From VRUE01 sp963727465 (GTDB lineage: Bacteria > Actinomycetota > Thermoleophilia > Solirubrobacterales > 70-9), in assembly GCA_963727465.1 (NCBI GenBank), contig CAVSGL010000009.1, positions 1 through 40,234 of the forward strand: a stretch of 40,234 nucleotides of DNA. Reading direction: 5' to 3'. The translations under genes and the position numbers were made by a program. Position 1 is the stretch's first letter, and each line of letters opens with the position of its first letter. This document shows positions 22,661 to 33,322 of the stretch, piece after piece. The notes beneath the pieces were generated by a model that had not been told where the DNA came from, made no database searches, and saw only the letters and a program-made list of their open reading frames with translations.

Positions 22661-23032
22661 CTACAACACCTCCGGAGCCAGCGAGACGATTTTCATGAAG
22701 TTGCGCTCGCGCAGCTCGCGCGCCACCGGTCCGAAGATCCGGGTGCCGCGCGGGTTGTTCGAGCCCGGGTCGATCAGCACCGCGGCGTTTTCGTCGAAGG
22801 AGATGTAGGTGCCGTCGGAGCGGCCGAGCTGCTTCTTTGTTCGAACGATCACCGCCTGGACGACCTCGCCCTTGCGCACGCCGCCCTGCGGGCTGGCCTG
22901 TTTGACCGTCGCCGTGATCACGTCGCCGACGCCGGCGTAGCGACGGTGCGAGCCGCCTTTGACGCGGATGCAGAGGATCTCACGGGCACCCGAGTTGTCG
23001 GCGACTTTCAGTCTCGACTCCTGCTGGATCAC
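22661..23032 (-). CDS. rplN: 50S ribosomal protein L14
   Basis: The product is 123 aa, MIQQESRLKVADNSGAREIL and later SFDENAAVLIDPGSNNPRGT and RIFGPVARELRERNFMKIVS. L14 forms intersubunit bridges and contacts L19. It follows rpsQ by 9 bp. Intact and of normal length. Confidence 0.98.
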   Translation of the reverse strand: MIQQESRLKVADNSGAREILCIRVKGGSHRRYAGVGDVITATVKQASPQGGVRKGEVVQAVIVRTKKQLGRSDGTYISFDENAAVLIDPGSNNPRGTRIFGPVARELRERNFMKIVSLAPEVL

Positions 23033-23041
23033 GATCCGCTC

Positions 23042-23752
23042 CTACTTCGCCTTCTCCAGCACCTCGACCAGGCGCCAGCGCTTCGTCTTCGACATCGGCC
23101 GGGTCTCGACCACGCGCACGGTGTCGCCCTCGCCGGCCTCGTTGCGCTCGTCGTGCGCGTGCAGCGTGCGCGAGCGGCGGATCACCTTCTCGTAGGTCGG
23201 GTGACGGCGGACGATGTCGACCCGGACGGTGATCGTCTTGTCCGCCTTGCCGGAGACGACGATCCCCTGCCGCACCTTGGCCGCGTTGGAGTCCTTCTCC
23301 GCCACCGGCGTCCCAGTCCCGGCGGTCCGGTCTTTCTTCGCCGCGGCCCGTTCCTTGCGCCGTTCCTCAGCCTTCCGCTTGCGCGCCTCCGCCCGGGCGG
23401 CCGTGCGCTCCTCGGGAGTCTGCTGAGGCTTCGGGTCGTGCGGACGGCGCGACCGCTGCAACCTGCGCCGCTCCTTCCAGGGAAGCTGATCCTCCTCCGA
23501 CGGCTCACTCTCAGCCGCATCGGCCGACTCAGCCGCCGGGGCGTCCGCCTCTTCGGCCGGAGCCTGCTCGTCGTCAGATGAATCCTCGTCTGACGCGGGT
23601 GGCGAGTCAGGGGGGACCGTCTCCGAGGAAGCTTCAGCTACCGCAGGAGACGGTGGGTCCCCTGACTCGACAGGACCCGCGTCCTGCGAGGCCTCGTCCT
23701 GCGGCGTCTCTTCGGTGCTCTCGTCTTTTTTCGTCTCGTCCTCAGCCATCAT
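23042..23752 (-). CDS. rpsQ: 30S ribosomal protein S17 with ~155-residue N-terminal extension
   Basis: The S17 core occupies only the last 77 residues: QGIVVSGKADKTITVRVDIV, HPTYEKVIRRSRTLHAHDE and the ETRPMSKTKRWRLVEVL end. Before it lie an acidic Ser/Asp/Glu/Pro region (residues 1-88) and an Arg/Lys/Glu/Ala-rich probable helix (about 95-145). The acidic part is related in sequence to the S5 tail: AGPVESGDPPSPAVAEASS here against AGPVAAGDPPPPPVAEASS there. S17 is a primary 16S rRNA binder; the extension would project from the 30S surface. The start overlaps the rpmC stop. A downstream start would be needed to give normal-length S17, and I see none with a better ribosome-binding site. Confidence 0.92.
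   Translation of the reverse strand: MMAEDETKKDESTEETPQDEASQDAGPVESGDPPSPAVAEASSETVPPDSPPASDEDSSDDEQAPAEEADAPAAESADAAESEPSEEDQLPWKERRRLQRSRRPHDPKPQQTPEERTAARAEARKRKAEERRKERAAAKKDRTAGTGTPVAEKDSNAAKVRQGIVVSGKADKTITVRVDIVRRHPTYEKVIRRSRTLHAHDERNEAGEGDTVRVVETRPMSKTKRWRLVEVLEKAK
23535..23680 (-). repeat. Palindromic coding module in rpsQ, paralogous to 19235-19380
   Basis: It is colinear with the rpsE module. The stem here is CCGTCTCC (23617-23624) with GGAGACGG (23646-23653), an inner AGCT with AGCT hairpin (23630-23639), and GGGT..CCTG with CAGGACCC (23655-23678). Relative to rpsE, three pairs of the outer stem and one of the inner stem are changed on both sides so that pairing is kept. The reading frame is the same in both genes. 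Confidence 0.85.
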
Positions 23753-23961
23753 TTCCTCAGCTCTCGCTGCACGTCGATCCCCCGCTCCTTGGCGACGGTC
23801 AGCAGCCGCGCCACGTCGCGCTTCGCCTGACCGAGCCGGGCGGTGTTCTCCAGCTCGCCGGTCGCGTGGCGGAAGCGCAGGTTGAACGCCTCCTGCTTCG
23901 CGTCGATCAGTTTCGCCACCAGCTCGTCGTCTTTCATGTCGTGCGCCTGGGCGGCCTTCAT
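23749..23961 (-). CDS. rpmC: 50S ribosomal protein L29
   Basis: The product is 70 aa, a two-helix protein: MKDDELVAKLIDAKQEAFNL then RHATGELENTARLGQAKRDV, the L29 signature. It lies near the tunnel exit. A few extra N-terminal residues precede the usual start. It overlaps rplP and rpsQ by a few bases on each side. Confidence 0.97.
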   Translation of the reverse strand: MKAAQAHDMKDDELVAKLIDAKQEAFNLRFRHATGELENTARLGQAKRDVARLLTVAKERGIDVQRELRK

Positions 23962-24380
23962 CAGTGCTCGACCCCCTCGCGCATCACGAATTTGGTCCTC
24001 ACCGGAAGCTTGTGGCCGGCCAGGCGCAGCGCCTCGCGGGCCAGCTCCTCGGGCACGCCGGCGAGCTCGAACATCACCTTGCCGGGCTTGACCACGGCGA
24101 CCCAGCCCTCCGGGTTGCCCTTGCCCGAGCCCATCCGCGTCTCGGCGGGCTTCTTGGTGTAGGGCTTGTCGGGGAAGATGTTGATCCAGACCTTGCCGCC
24201 GCGTTTGATCTTGCGCGTCATCGCGACACGGGCGGCCTCGATCTGGCGGTTGGTGATCCAGCCGCGGTCGAGCGCCTTCAGCCCGTACTCGCCGAAGGCG
24301 ACGTGGCTGCCGCCCTTGGTGTTGCCGCGCATCCGGCCGCGCATCTGTTTGCGGTGTTTGACCCGCTTCGGCATCAGCAT
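23961..24380 (-). CDS. rplP: 50S ribosomal protein L16
   Basis: The product is 139 aa, MLMPKRVKHRKQMRGRMRGN, with GLKALDRGWITNRQIEAARV and RMGSGKGNPEGWVAVVKPGK. L16 shapes the A-site of the 50S subunit. The upstream part of the longer frame is rpsC in another frame. It starts 2 bp after the rpsC stop. Confidence 0.97.
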   Translation of the reverse strand: MLMPKRVKHRKQMRGRMRGNTKGGSHVAFGEYGLKALDRGWITNRQIEAARVAMTRKIKRGGKVWINIFPDKPYTKKPAETRMGSGKGNPEGWVAVVKPGKVMFELAGVPEELAREALRLAGHKLPVRTKFVMREGVEH

Positions 24381-24382
24381 GG

Positions 24383-25111
24383 CTAGCGTCCTCCCCCGCT
24401 CCTGCCGCCAGCGCGGTCGCCCGGGCGTTTGCCGCGCCCGCCGCCCTGGGCCTCGCCGTCGGCGGGGACCTGGTCGGAGCGGAAGCCCTCGGGCATCACC
24501 TCGCCCTTGTTGATCCAGCATTTGACGCCGATCCGGCCCGCGGTCGTGCGCGCCTCGTAGAAGCCGTAGTCGATGTTGGCGCGCAGCGTGTGCAGCGGCA
24601 CACGGCCGTCGGAGTAGCTTTCGGTCCGCGCCATCTCGGCGCCGCCGAGGCGGCCGGAGACCTGGAGCTTCACGCCTTTCGCGCCGGAGCGCATCGCTGA
24701 GGTCAGGGCGCGTTTCATCGCTCGCCGGAAGGCCACCCGGTTCTGGAGCTGCTCGGCGATCGACTGAGCGACCAGTTTGGCGTCGAGCTCGGGCCGCTTC
24801 ACCTCGCGGATGTTCACTTTGACGGGACTGCCGGTGAGCTTGTGCAGCTCCTTGCGCAGGGCGTCGACTTCACTGCCCGATTTGCCGATCACGATGCCCG
24901 GGCGGGCCGTGTGGATGTCCACCGAGACCTCGCCGCGCCGCTCGATCGTGATGCTGGAGAGTCCGGCGTGGGCCAGTTTGCCTTCGATGTGGCTGCGGAT
25001 CGCCAGGTCCTCCTCGAGCACGTCGGCGAAGCCCTTCTCGTCGAACCAGTTCGATTTCCAGTCCTGGATGTAGCCGACCCGAAAGCCACCGGGGTGGATC
25101 TTCTGTCCCAT
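24383..25111 (-). CDS. rpsC: 30S ribosomal protein S3
   Basis: The product is 242 aa, MGQKIHPGGFRVGYIQDWKS, with the KH domain (RPGIVIGKSGSEVDALRKEL) and the C-terminal domain (RVPLHTLRANIDYGFYEART, then GVKCWINKGEVMPEGF). The last 20 residues are Gly/Arg-rich (RGKRPGDRAGGRSGGGR), longer than in many homologues. S3 forms the mRNA entry helicase site with S4 and S5. Its ATG touches the rplV stop. Confidence 0.97.
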   Translation of the reverse strand: MGQKIHPGGFRVGYIQDWKSNWFDEKGFADVLEEDLAIRSHIEGKLAHAGLSSITIERRGEVSVDIHTARPGIVIGKSGSEVDALRKELHKLTGSPVKVNIREVKRPELDAKLVAQSIAEQLQNRVAFRRAMKRALTSAMRSGAKGVKLQVSGRLGGAEMARTESYSDGRVPLHTLRANIDYGFYEARTTAGRIGVKCWINKGEVMPEGFRSDQVPADGEAQGGGRGKRPGDRAGGRSGGGR

Positions 25112-25674
25112 CAGATCTCCTCTTCGGGGCTCAGGGCCACAGCGATGTGGCTGGTTCGCTTGTTGATCGGGGTCGCCCGGCCCAGCGCCCGCGGCCGGTA
25201 GCGGCGCAGCGTCGGCCCTTCGTCGACGGTGATCTCGGCGACCCGCATCTCGTCGGCGACGAGGTCGTGGTTGTTCTCCGCGTTGGCCGCAGCGGACTCG
25301 ATCAGCTTGCCGATGTCGCGTGCGGCGCCGCGCGGGGAAAACTGGAGCAGCGCCCGCGCCCGTTCGATCTCCAGGCCGCGAACCTGATCGGCGACGAGCC
25401 GCGCCTTGCGCGGCGCGACCCGCACGTAGCGTGAGCTGGCCCGGACCACCAGCGGAGCGGGTTTCGGCTGCGGCTTCTCTTTTTTCGGCTCGGCTTTCTT
25501 CGCCGCCTCCTTTTTCGCCGGAGCTTTTTTCTTCGCAGTCTCTTTTTTGGCGGCGGGTTTTTTCGCGCCCTCTTTTTTCGCCGCGGCTTTTTTCGGCGGC
25601 GCTTTCTTCGGTTTCTCCTCTTTGCCGCCGCCTTTTTTGGAGTTCGGGTCGCGCTGTTTCTTCTCGAGTGCCAT
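25111..25674 (-). CDS. rplV: 50S ribosomal protein L22 with Lys/Ala-rich N-terminal extension
   Basis: The product is 187 aa against about 115 usually. The L22 core is SSRYVRVAPRKARLVADQVR, NAENNHDLVADEMRVAEITV and GRATPINKRTSHIAVAL. About 75 residues precede it, dominated by Lys, Ala and Pro (KKAAAKKEGAKKPAAKK type), like histone H1 tails, and they would be strongly positive. The start at 25674 is chosen because upstream sequence belongs to rpsS in another frame. L22 lines the peptide tunnel with L4. Confidence 0.95.
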   Translation of the reverse strand: MALEKKQRDPNSKKGGGKEEKPKKAPPKKAAAKKEGAKKPAAKKETAKKKAPAKKEAAKKAEPKKEKPQPKPAPLVVRASSRYVRVAPRKARLVADQVRGLEIERARALLQFSPRGAARDIGKLIESAAANAENNHDLVADEMRVAEITVDEGPTLRRYRPRALGRATPINKRTSHIAVALSPEEEI

Positions 25675-25676
25675 CG

Positions 25677-25949
25677 CTACTCGCCCTTGCCCGTCCCGGA
25701 GTGGGCGCGGAAGGTCCTCGTCGGCGCGAACTCGCCGAGCTTGTGGCCGACCATCGACTCGGAGATGAAGACGGGCACGTGTTTCTTGCCGTCGTGGACG
25801 GCGATCGTGTGGCCGACCATCTCCGGGAAGATGGTCGAGGTCCGCGACCAGGTTTTGACCATCTGCTTCTGGCCGGAGTCGTTCATCGCCGCGATCCGCT
25901 TCATCAGCGTCGCTTCCACCCACGGGCCCTTTTTCGTCGAGCGTCCCAT
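25677..25949 (-). CDS. rpsS: 30S ribosomal protein S19
   Basis: The product is 90 aa, MGRSTKKGPWVEATLMKRIA, with TSTIFPEMVGHTIAVHDGKK and ISESMVGHKLGEFAPTRTF. S19 is in the 30S head with S13. It lies 14 bp after rplB and 2 bp before rplV. Intact. Confidence 0.98.
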   Translation of the reverse strand: MGRSTKKGPWVEATLMKRIAAMNDSGQKQMVKTWSRTSTIFPEMVGHTIAVHDGKKHVPVFISESMVGHKLGEFAPTRTFRAHSGTGKGE

Positions 25950-25963
25950 CTAGTCAGTCACCC

Positions 25964-26806
25964 CTAACGCTTCTTCTTTCCGCGGCGCCTGCCGCGCACG
26001 ATGTAGCGGTCGGAGGACTTGCTCTTCTTGCGGGTGCGGTAGCCGAGCGTCGGCTTGCCCCACGGCGTGACCGGGTGGCCACCGGGCGTGTGGTGGGCCT
26101 CGCCGCCGCCGTGCGGGTGGTCGACCGGGTTCATCGCCACGCCCCTCGTCTGCGGGCGCTTGCCCTTGTGCCGGTTGCGACCGGCCTTGCCGACCTTGAC
26201 GTTCTGGTGCTCGGCGTTGGAGAGCTGGCCGACCGTGGCGCGGCACTCGGCCCGCACCATGCGCATCTCCGAGGAGGGCAGGCGCAGGGTGACCATCTCG
26301 CCCTCCTTGGCGACGAGCTGGATCGCGGTGCCGGCGGCGCGGCCCATCTTGCCGCCCTGGCCGGGGGTCAGCTCGACGTTGTGGACGATCGTGCCGGTCG
26401 GCATCTCGCCCAGCGCCATCGCGTGGCCCGGTTTGACGTCGGCGCCCTCGCCCGACTGGACGGTATCGCCCGCCCCCAGGTTGGCCGGCGCGAGGATGTA
26501 GCTCTTCTCGCCGTCGGCGTAGTGGATCAGCGCGATGTAGCAGCTGCGGTTGGGGTCGTACTCGATCGCGGCGACCCTGGCGGGCACCCCGTCCTTGCGC
26601 CGCTTGAAGTCGATCTTGCGGTAGCGCCGCTTGGCGCCGCCGCCGCGATGGCGCGCGGTGACGCGGCCGTTGGCGTTGCGCCCGCCGCTCTTGCGCAGGC
26701 CCTCGGTCAGCTTGCGCTCCGGCTCGCCGGCGGTCAGCTGCTCGCGCAGCGGGTAGGTGGCGAAGCGGCGCCCGGGGCTGGTCGGTTTCGTTTTGCGGTT
26801 TGGCAT
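25964..26806 (-). CDS. rplB: 50S ribosomal protein L2
   Basis: The product is 280 aa. Diagnostic parts are GRVTARHRGGGAKRRYRKID, NVELTPGQGGKMGRAAGTAI, the MNPVDHPHGGGEA motif with the peptidyl-transferase-proximal His, and the basic C-terminus. L2 is required for subunit joining and peptide-bond formation. Normal length, between rplW and rpsS. Confidence 0.99.
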   Translation of the reverse strand: MPNRKTKPTSPGRRFATYPLREQLTAGEPERKLTEGLRKSGGRNANGRVTARHRGGGAKRRYRKIDFKRRKDGVPARVAAIEYDPNRSCYIALIHYADGEKSYILAPANLGAGDTVQSGEGADVKPGHAMALGEMPTGTIVHNVELTPGQGGKMGRAAGTAIQLVAKEGEMVTLRLPSSEMRMVRAECRATVGQLSNAEHQNVKVGKAGRNRHKGKRPQTRGVAMNPVDHPHGGGEAHHTPGGHPVTPWGKPTLGYRTRKKSKSSDRYIVRGRRRGKKKR

Positions 26807-26816
26807 TCCTTGTCTC

Positions 26817-27110
26817 CTACGCGGTCTCGGCGCCCTGGAACAGCTCGATCTGTTCGCCCGGCATCAGCTGGACGATCGCCTTCTTCCAGCCGCGCGTGCG
26901 GCCCTTGCCCAGGCCGCGGCGCTTCGGCTTCGGCCGCACCTTCGCGGTCCGCACCTCGGCGACGGCCACGTCGAAGACCTCTTCGACCGCCTTGGCGATC
27001 TGCGTCTTGTGGGCGCGGTCGTCGACCCTGAAGGTGTACTTGCCCTCGGCGATCAGAGCGTAGCTCTTCTCGGAGACCACGGGGCGGATCAGCACGGTTC
27101 GCGCGTCCAT
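26817..27110 (-). CDS. rplW: 50S ribosomal protein L23
   Basis: The product is 97 aa, MDARTVLIRPVVSEKSYALI, with YTFRVDDRAHKTQIAKAVEE and the conserved basic KPKRRGLGKGRTRGWKKAIV. L23 docks trigger factor and SRP at the tunnel exit. The ATG overlaps the rplD stop (ATGA). A longer frame is rplD in another frame. Confidence 0.97.
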   Translation of the reverse strand: MDARTVLIRPVVSEKSYALIAEGKYTFRVDDRAHKTQIAKAVEEVFDVAVAEVRTAKVRPKPKRRGLGKGRTRGWKKAIVQLMPGEQIELFQGAETA

Positions 27111-27721
27111 CAGGCGAGCCTCCCCTTGAGCGTCTCCAGCGCCTTCTCGGAGATCGCGATCGAGGCGGCGCCGATCGCGTCGGCGACGCCGATCGCGCCG
27201 ACCTCGGCGACCGTGACCCGGTCGATGTTGCGAAAGCTCTTCAGCGCGCCGGTCTCCTCGGCGTCGAGCACGACCAGCGTCGGCCGCTTGGCGCCCCATT
27301 TCTCGAGCGCCTGCGCGGCCGCCTTGGTCGACGGCGTCTCGAAGGCGCTCGCGTCGAGCACCGCGACGCTGCCGCGCTCGGCGTGCACCGAGAGCGCCGC
27401 GCGCATCGCCTTGCGGCGTGCCTTGCGGTTGACCTTGACCGTGTAGTGGCGCGGCTTGGGACCGAAGGCGACGCCGCCGCCGAAGCGGTTGGGGACGCCG
27501 AGCGTGCCGGCGCGGGCGCGGCCGGTGCCCTTCTGGCGCCAGGCCTTGGCCGTGGTGAAGGCGACCTCGCCGCGAGTCAGGGTCGAAGCGGTGCCGCGCC
27601 GGCGCGCGGCCATGTCGGCGCGCGCGGTCTCGTGCACCAGCGAGTGGTGGAAGGGCTCGGCGAAGAGCTCTTTCGGCAGGTCGGCTTTGGTCGATTTCCC
27701 AAGCACGGTCGCTTTAGCCAT
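27110..27721 (-). CDS. rplD: 50S ribosomal protein L4
   Basis: The product is 203 aa. The tunnel loop is KAWRQKGTGRARAGTLGVPN with FGGGVAFGPKPRHYTVKVNR, and VLDAEETGALKSFRNIDRV follows. L4 lines the tunnel, and in enterobacteria it represses the S10 operon through its leader. The start overlaps rplC by 8 nt. Intact. Confidence 0.98.
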   Translation of the reverse strand: MAKATVLGKSTKADLPKELFAEPFHHSLVHETARADMAARRRGTASTLTRGEVAFTTAKAWRQKGTGRARAGTLGVPNRFGGGVAFGPKPRHYTVKVNRKARRKAMRAALSVHAERGSVAVLDASAFETPSTKAAAQALEKWGAKRPTLVVLDAEETGALKSFRNIDRVTVAEVGAIGVADAIGAASIAISEKALETLKGRLA

Positions 27722-28346
27722 CGGTCCTCACCTCGACCACCGCGTTGCGCGAGCCGGGGACCGACCCCTTGAGCAGCAGCAGGTTGCGCTCGGCGTCGAC
27801 GTCGGCCACTTCGAGGCCGCGCTGGGTCGTGCGCTTGTTGCCCATCTGACCGGGCATCTTCTGGCCTTTGAAGACGCGGCCGGGAAAGGCGCTGGCGCCG
27901 ATCGAGCCCGGCGCGCGCACGTTGTGCGAGCCGTGGCTGACCGGGCCGCGGCCGAAGTTGTGGCGCTTGATCCCACCCTGGAAGCCCTTGCCGACCGAGG
28001 TGCCCGAGACCTTGACCAGCTGACCGGCCTCGAAGGCGGCGACGGTGACGTCGTCGCCGACCTTGGGGGCCTCCTCGGCGCCCAGGTCCTCGTCGCGGAA
28101 CTCGGCCAGGTGGCGCAGCGGCGGCGCGCCGGCCTTCTTCAGGTGGCCGAGCTCGGCCCTGCTCAGCTTCGCCTCGCCGACCTCGCCGAAGGCGAGCTGC
28201 ACGGCGGCGTAGCCGTCGCGCTCGCTGTCGCGCACGGCGGTCACCTTGCAGGGGCCGGCTTCGATCACCGTCACCGGCACGACCTCGCCGTCCTCGCGGA
28301 AGACCTGCGTCATGCCGAGCTTCTTGCCGAGGATCGCCGCCATCAT
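27714..28346 (-). CDS. rplC: 50S ribosomal protein L3
   Basis: The product is 210 aa, AAILGKKLGMTQVFREDGEV, with KVSGTSVGKGFQGGIKRHNF, SHGSHNVRAPGSIGASAFPG and GQMGNKRTTQRGLEV. L3 is an early assembly protein near the peptidyl transferase centre. Two adjacent ATG codons (28346 and 28343) are possible starts. It is 5 bp after rpsJ. Confidence 0.98.
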   Translation of the reverse strand: MMAAILGKKLGMTQVFREDGEVVPVTVIEAGPCKVTAVRDSERDGYAAVQLAFGEVGEAKLSRAELGHLKKAGAPPLRHLAEFRDEDLGAEEAPKVGDDVTVAAFEAGQLVKVSGTSVGKGFQGGIKRHNFGRGPVSHGSHNVRAPGSIGASAFPGRVFKGQKMPGQMGNKRTTQRGLEVADVDAERNLLLLKGSVPGSRNAVVEVRTDG

Positions 28347-28351
28347 GGCTC

Positions 28352-28672
28352 CTAGAGGCGGATCTCGATGTCGACGCCGGCCGGCAGCGAGTCGAGCCGC
28401 TGCAGCGAGTCGACCGTTTTCGGCGAGGGCTGGAGGATGTCGATCAGCCGCTTGTGGGTGCGGATCTCGAAGTGCTCGCGCGAGTCCTTGTCCTTGAACG
28501 GGGACTTGATCACGCAGTAGACGTTTTTCTCGGTCGGCAGCGGGACCGGGCCGGAGACGGAGGCGCCGGTGCGCTCCGCGGTCTCGACGATCTCGCGGGC
28601 AGCCCGATCTATGGCGTCGTGGTCGTACGCCTTCAGTCGGATCCGGATTTTCTGGGCCGCGATCGTCGCCAC
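28352..28672 (-). CDS. rpsJ: 30S ribosomal protein S10
   Basis: The product is 106 aa, KIRIRLKAYDHDAIDRAARE, with GPVPLPTEKNVYCVIKSPFK and HFEIRTHKRLIDILQP. First gene of the S10 operon; also the NusE component of antitermination complexes. The 159-bp gap after tuf holds a terminator and other hairpins, including CCGCGCGG repeats, that could form an S10 leader. Confidence 0.98.
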   Translation of the reverse strand: MATIAAQKIRIRLKAYDHDAIDRAAREIVETAERTGASVSGPVPLPTEKNVYCVIKSPFKDKDSREHFEIRTHKRLIDILQPSPKTVDSLQRLDSLPAGVDIEIRL

Positions 28673-28797
28673 GGTTCTGTCTCTCTCTTGTTCCTTCCCC
28701 GCGCGGCCTTACCGCGCGGAAAGGGCGCCGCCCCTTGGTGGTGGGGCGCCGCCCCGGTCGTATGTCCTTTTCGGTTGTCTCGCCGCCGCCGGCAGCG

Positions 28798-28821
28798 AAA
28801 AGGGCGGGCCTGCGCCCGCCC
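28798..28821 (-). terminator. Intrinsic terminator after tuf
   Basis: On the minus strand an 8-bp stem GGGCGGGC with GCCCGCCC closes loop GCAG and is followed at once by TTTT. It starts 11 nt after the tuf stop. Further hairpins fill the rest of 28673-28797 before rpsJ. Confidence 0.75.
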
Positions 28822-28831
28822 CGGGTACTGC

Positions 28832-30016
<1,185 letters not shown>

Positions 30017-30124
30017 CGCTCTCCGTTCTACCTTTCGAAGTCGGGTTCTGTCTGGTCTGGTTGATTCAGTGTTGCAACTGCTCGGCAGCGGGACATCTCC
30101 GCCTGCCTGCGGGCGAACCTGGGA

Positions 30125-30130
30125 AATATA
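30125..30130 (-). promoter_or_regulatory. Possible -10 element (TATATT) for tuf
   Basis: On the minus strand TATATT lies just inside the 121-bp fusA-tuf gap, about 110 nt before the tuf ATG. It stands out in GC-rich surroundings, but I see no -35 match. Tentative. Confidence 0.25.
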
Positions 30131-30137
30131 GCCAGAT

Positions 30138-32249
<2,112 letters not shown>

Positions 32250-32255
32250 GGTCCT

Positions 32256-32261
32256 AAGGTA
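32256..32261 (-). promoter_or_regulatory. Candidate -10 element (TACCTT) of fusA
   Basis: On the minus strand TACCTT ends 6 nt before the fusA ATG, again predicting a leaderless transcript. AGGA occurs in the spacer but only 2 nt from the ATG, too close for normal ribosome binding. Confidence 0.4.
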
Positions 32262-32341
32262 GAGCGTTGAATTTCGTGAAGTGGGGACGAGAGAAATCTG
32301 AGAAGTCTGGGCCTTCCCGCAAGAGCCGCCGGGATCGGCGC

Positions 32342-33322
32342 ATGAAAAAGGCCCTCGCGGGCCCGGCGAAACGAACTGCGAAAAAGAAGCCTGAGCGACG
32401 CGCGATGATAGCAGCGAAGCGGCGGCGCAAGCGTTCGCTGGGCGCGTTTCTCACGCATACCGTCAAAAACGCGCCCAGACGGGCCGACGCGTGGGCCAAC
32501 GGGCTGCTCGTGCGAGCCTGGGCGCCGCTCGCCCGGGCCGGCCGCCGGGCGCGAACGCTGGCGGTTCGCCTGGGCCGAACGACGGCGCGGCGACTGCGGC
32601 CCGCGGCGATCCTCCTCTTCCGCGCGATGGGCCGGCTCGAACGGCTGTTGCTGGCGCTCGGGGTCCGGGCGCGGCGGTTCTCGACCGCGGCGAGCGCCGT
32701 GCTGACGCCCTCGCGGGCGATCTGCCTCGCGATCCTCGCCGCCGCCGGCTGCCTGCTCGCCGCCCAGTTCGTCGACTACCGCGCGGTCGAGATCGGCCAG
32801 GGTGCCTATGCCGGCCTGCCGGCGGCCAGCGCCCCCACCGTCGGCGCCAAGACCGCCGGCCAGGCGCACGCCTACCTGCTGGCGCCGCTTGCGCTGCTCG
32901 CCGGCCTGCTAGCCCTGGTCGCGGCGCGCAACGAGCGCCGCGGCGGCGTCGGCCGCATCGTCTTCGGGCTCGGGCTGGTCAGCCTCGCGACGATTCTCCT
33001 CGTCGACCTGCCCGCCGGCCTCGATGTCGGCGCCGAAGCCTCGCGCTTCTCCGGCGCCGAGGCCGTGCTCTACGACGGCTTCTACGCCGAGATCGCCGCC
33101 GCGGCCGGGCTGATGCTGGGCGGCGCATTGCTCGTGCTCGCCCCGAATGCGGCGGCCCGCTACCATGCGCGGCCGTGCCGAACACGAACCAACTTATTCG
33201 CAAGGGCCGCAAGCGCCCTAAGAAGAAGACGACGACGCCGGGCCTCAAGTCGGGCCAGGGGCGCAAGAAGAGGGTCGCGGCGCCGCAAAGGCGCGGTGTC
33301 TGCACCCGCGTCGCCACGGTAA
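32342..33322 (+). CDS. Multi-TM protein with basic N-terminal region, unknown function
   Basis: The N-terminal 100 residues are Arg/Ala/Lys-rich (KKALAGPAKRTAKKKPERR). Then come four hydrophobic helices: AICLAILAAAGCLLAAQF, YLLAPLALLAGLLALVAA, IVFGLGLVSLATILLVDL and IAAAAGLMLGGALLVLA. I do not recognise the family. The start is uncertain: TTG 32267, ATG 32342, ATG 32405 and ATG 32627 are all in frame, and a strong hairpin lies at 32438-32478. The frame has no stop before 33322, so its last ~50 Arg/Ala-rich residues overlap rpsL by 148 bp in another frame. The natural end may be upstream if the sequence contains an indel. Confidence 0.5.
   Translation: MKKALAGPAKRTAKKKPERRAMIAAKRRRKRSLGAFLTHTVKNAPRRADAWANGLLVRAWAPLARAGRRARTLAVRLGRTTARRLRPAAILLFRAMGRLERLLLALGVRARRFSTAASAVLTPSRAICLAILAAAGCLLAAQFVDYRAVEIGQGAYAGLPAASAPTVGAKTAGQAHAYLLAPLALLAGLLALVAARNERRGGVGRIVFGLGLVSLATILLVDLPAGLDVGAEASRFSGAEAVLYDGFYAEIAAAAGLMLGGALLVLAPNAAARYHARPCRTRTNLFARAASALRRRRRRRASSRARGARRGSRRRKGAVSAPASPR
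32438..32478. terminator. Strong hairpin in the fusA-rpsL region
   Basis: CTGGGCGCGTTT (32438-32449) pairs perfectly with AAACGCGCCCAG (32467-32478) over a 17-nt loop. It lies within the uncertain N-terminal part of the membrane-protein frame. It may be a terminator or attenuator, which would argue for a later start of that gene. No long U-tract is present. Confidence 0.4.
33161..33166 (+). promoter_or_regulatory. Candidate -10 element (TACCAT) of rpsL
   Basis: TACCAT ends 8 nt before the rpsL GTG at 33175, with no Shine-Dalgarno sequence. It would let rpsL-rpsG be transcribed separately from the membrane-protein gene. Confidence 0.4.
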
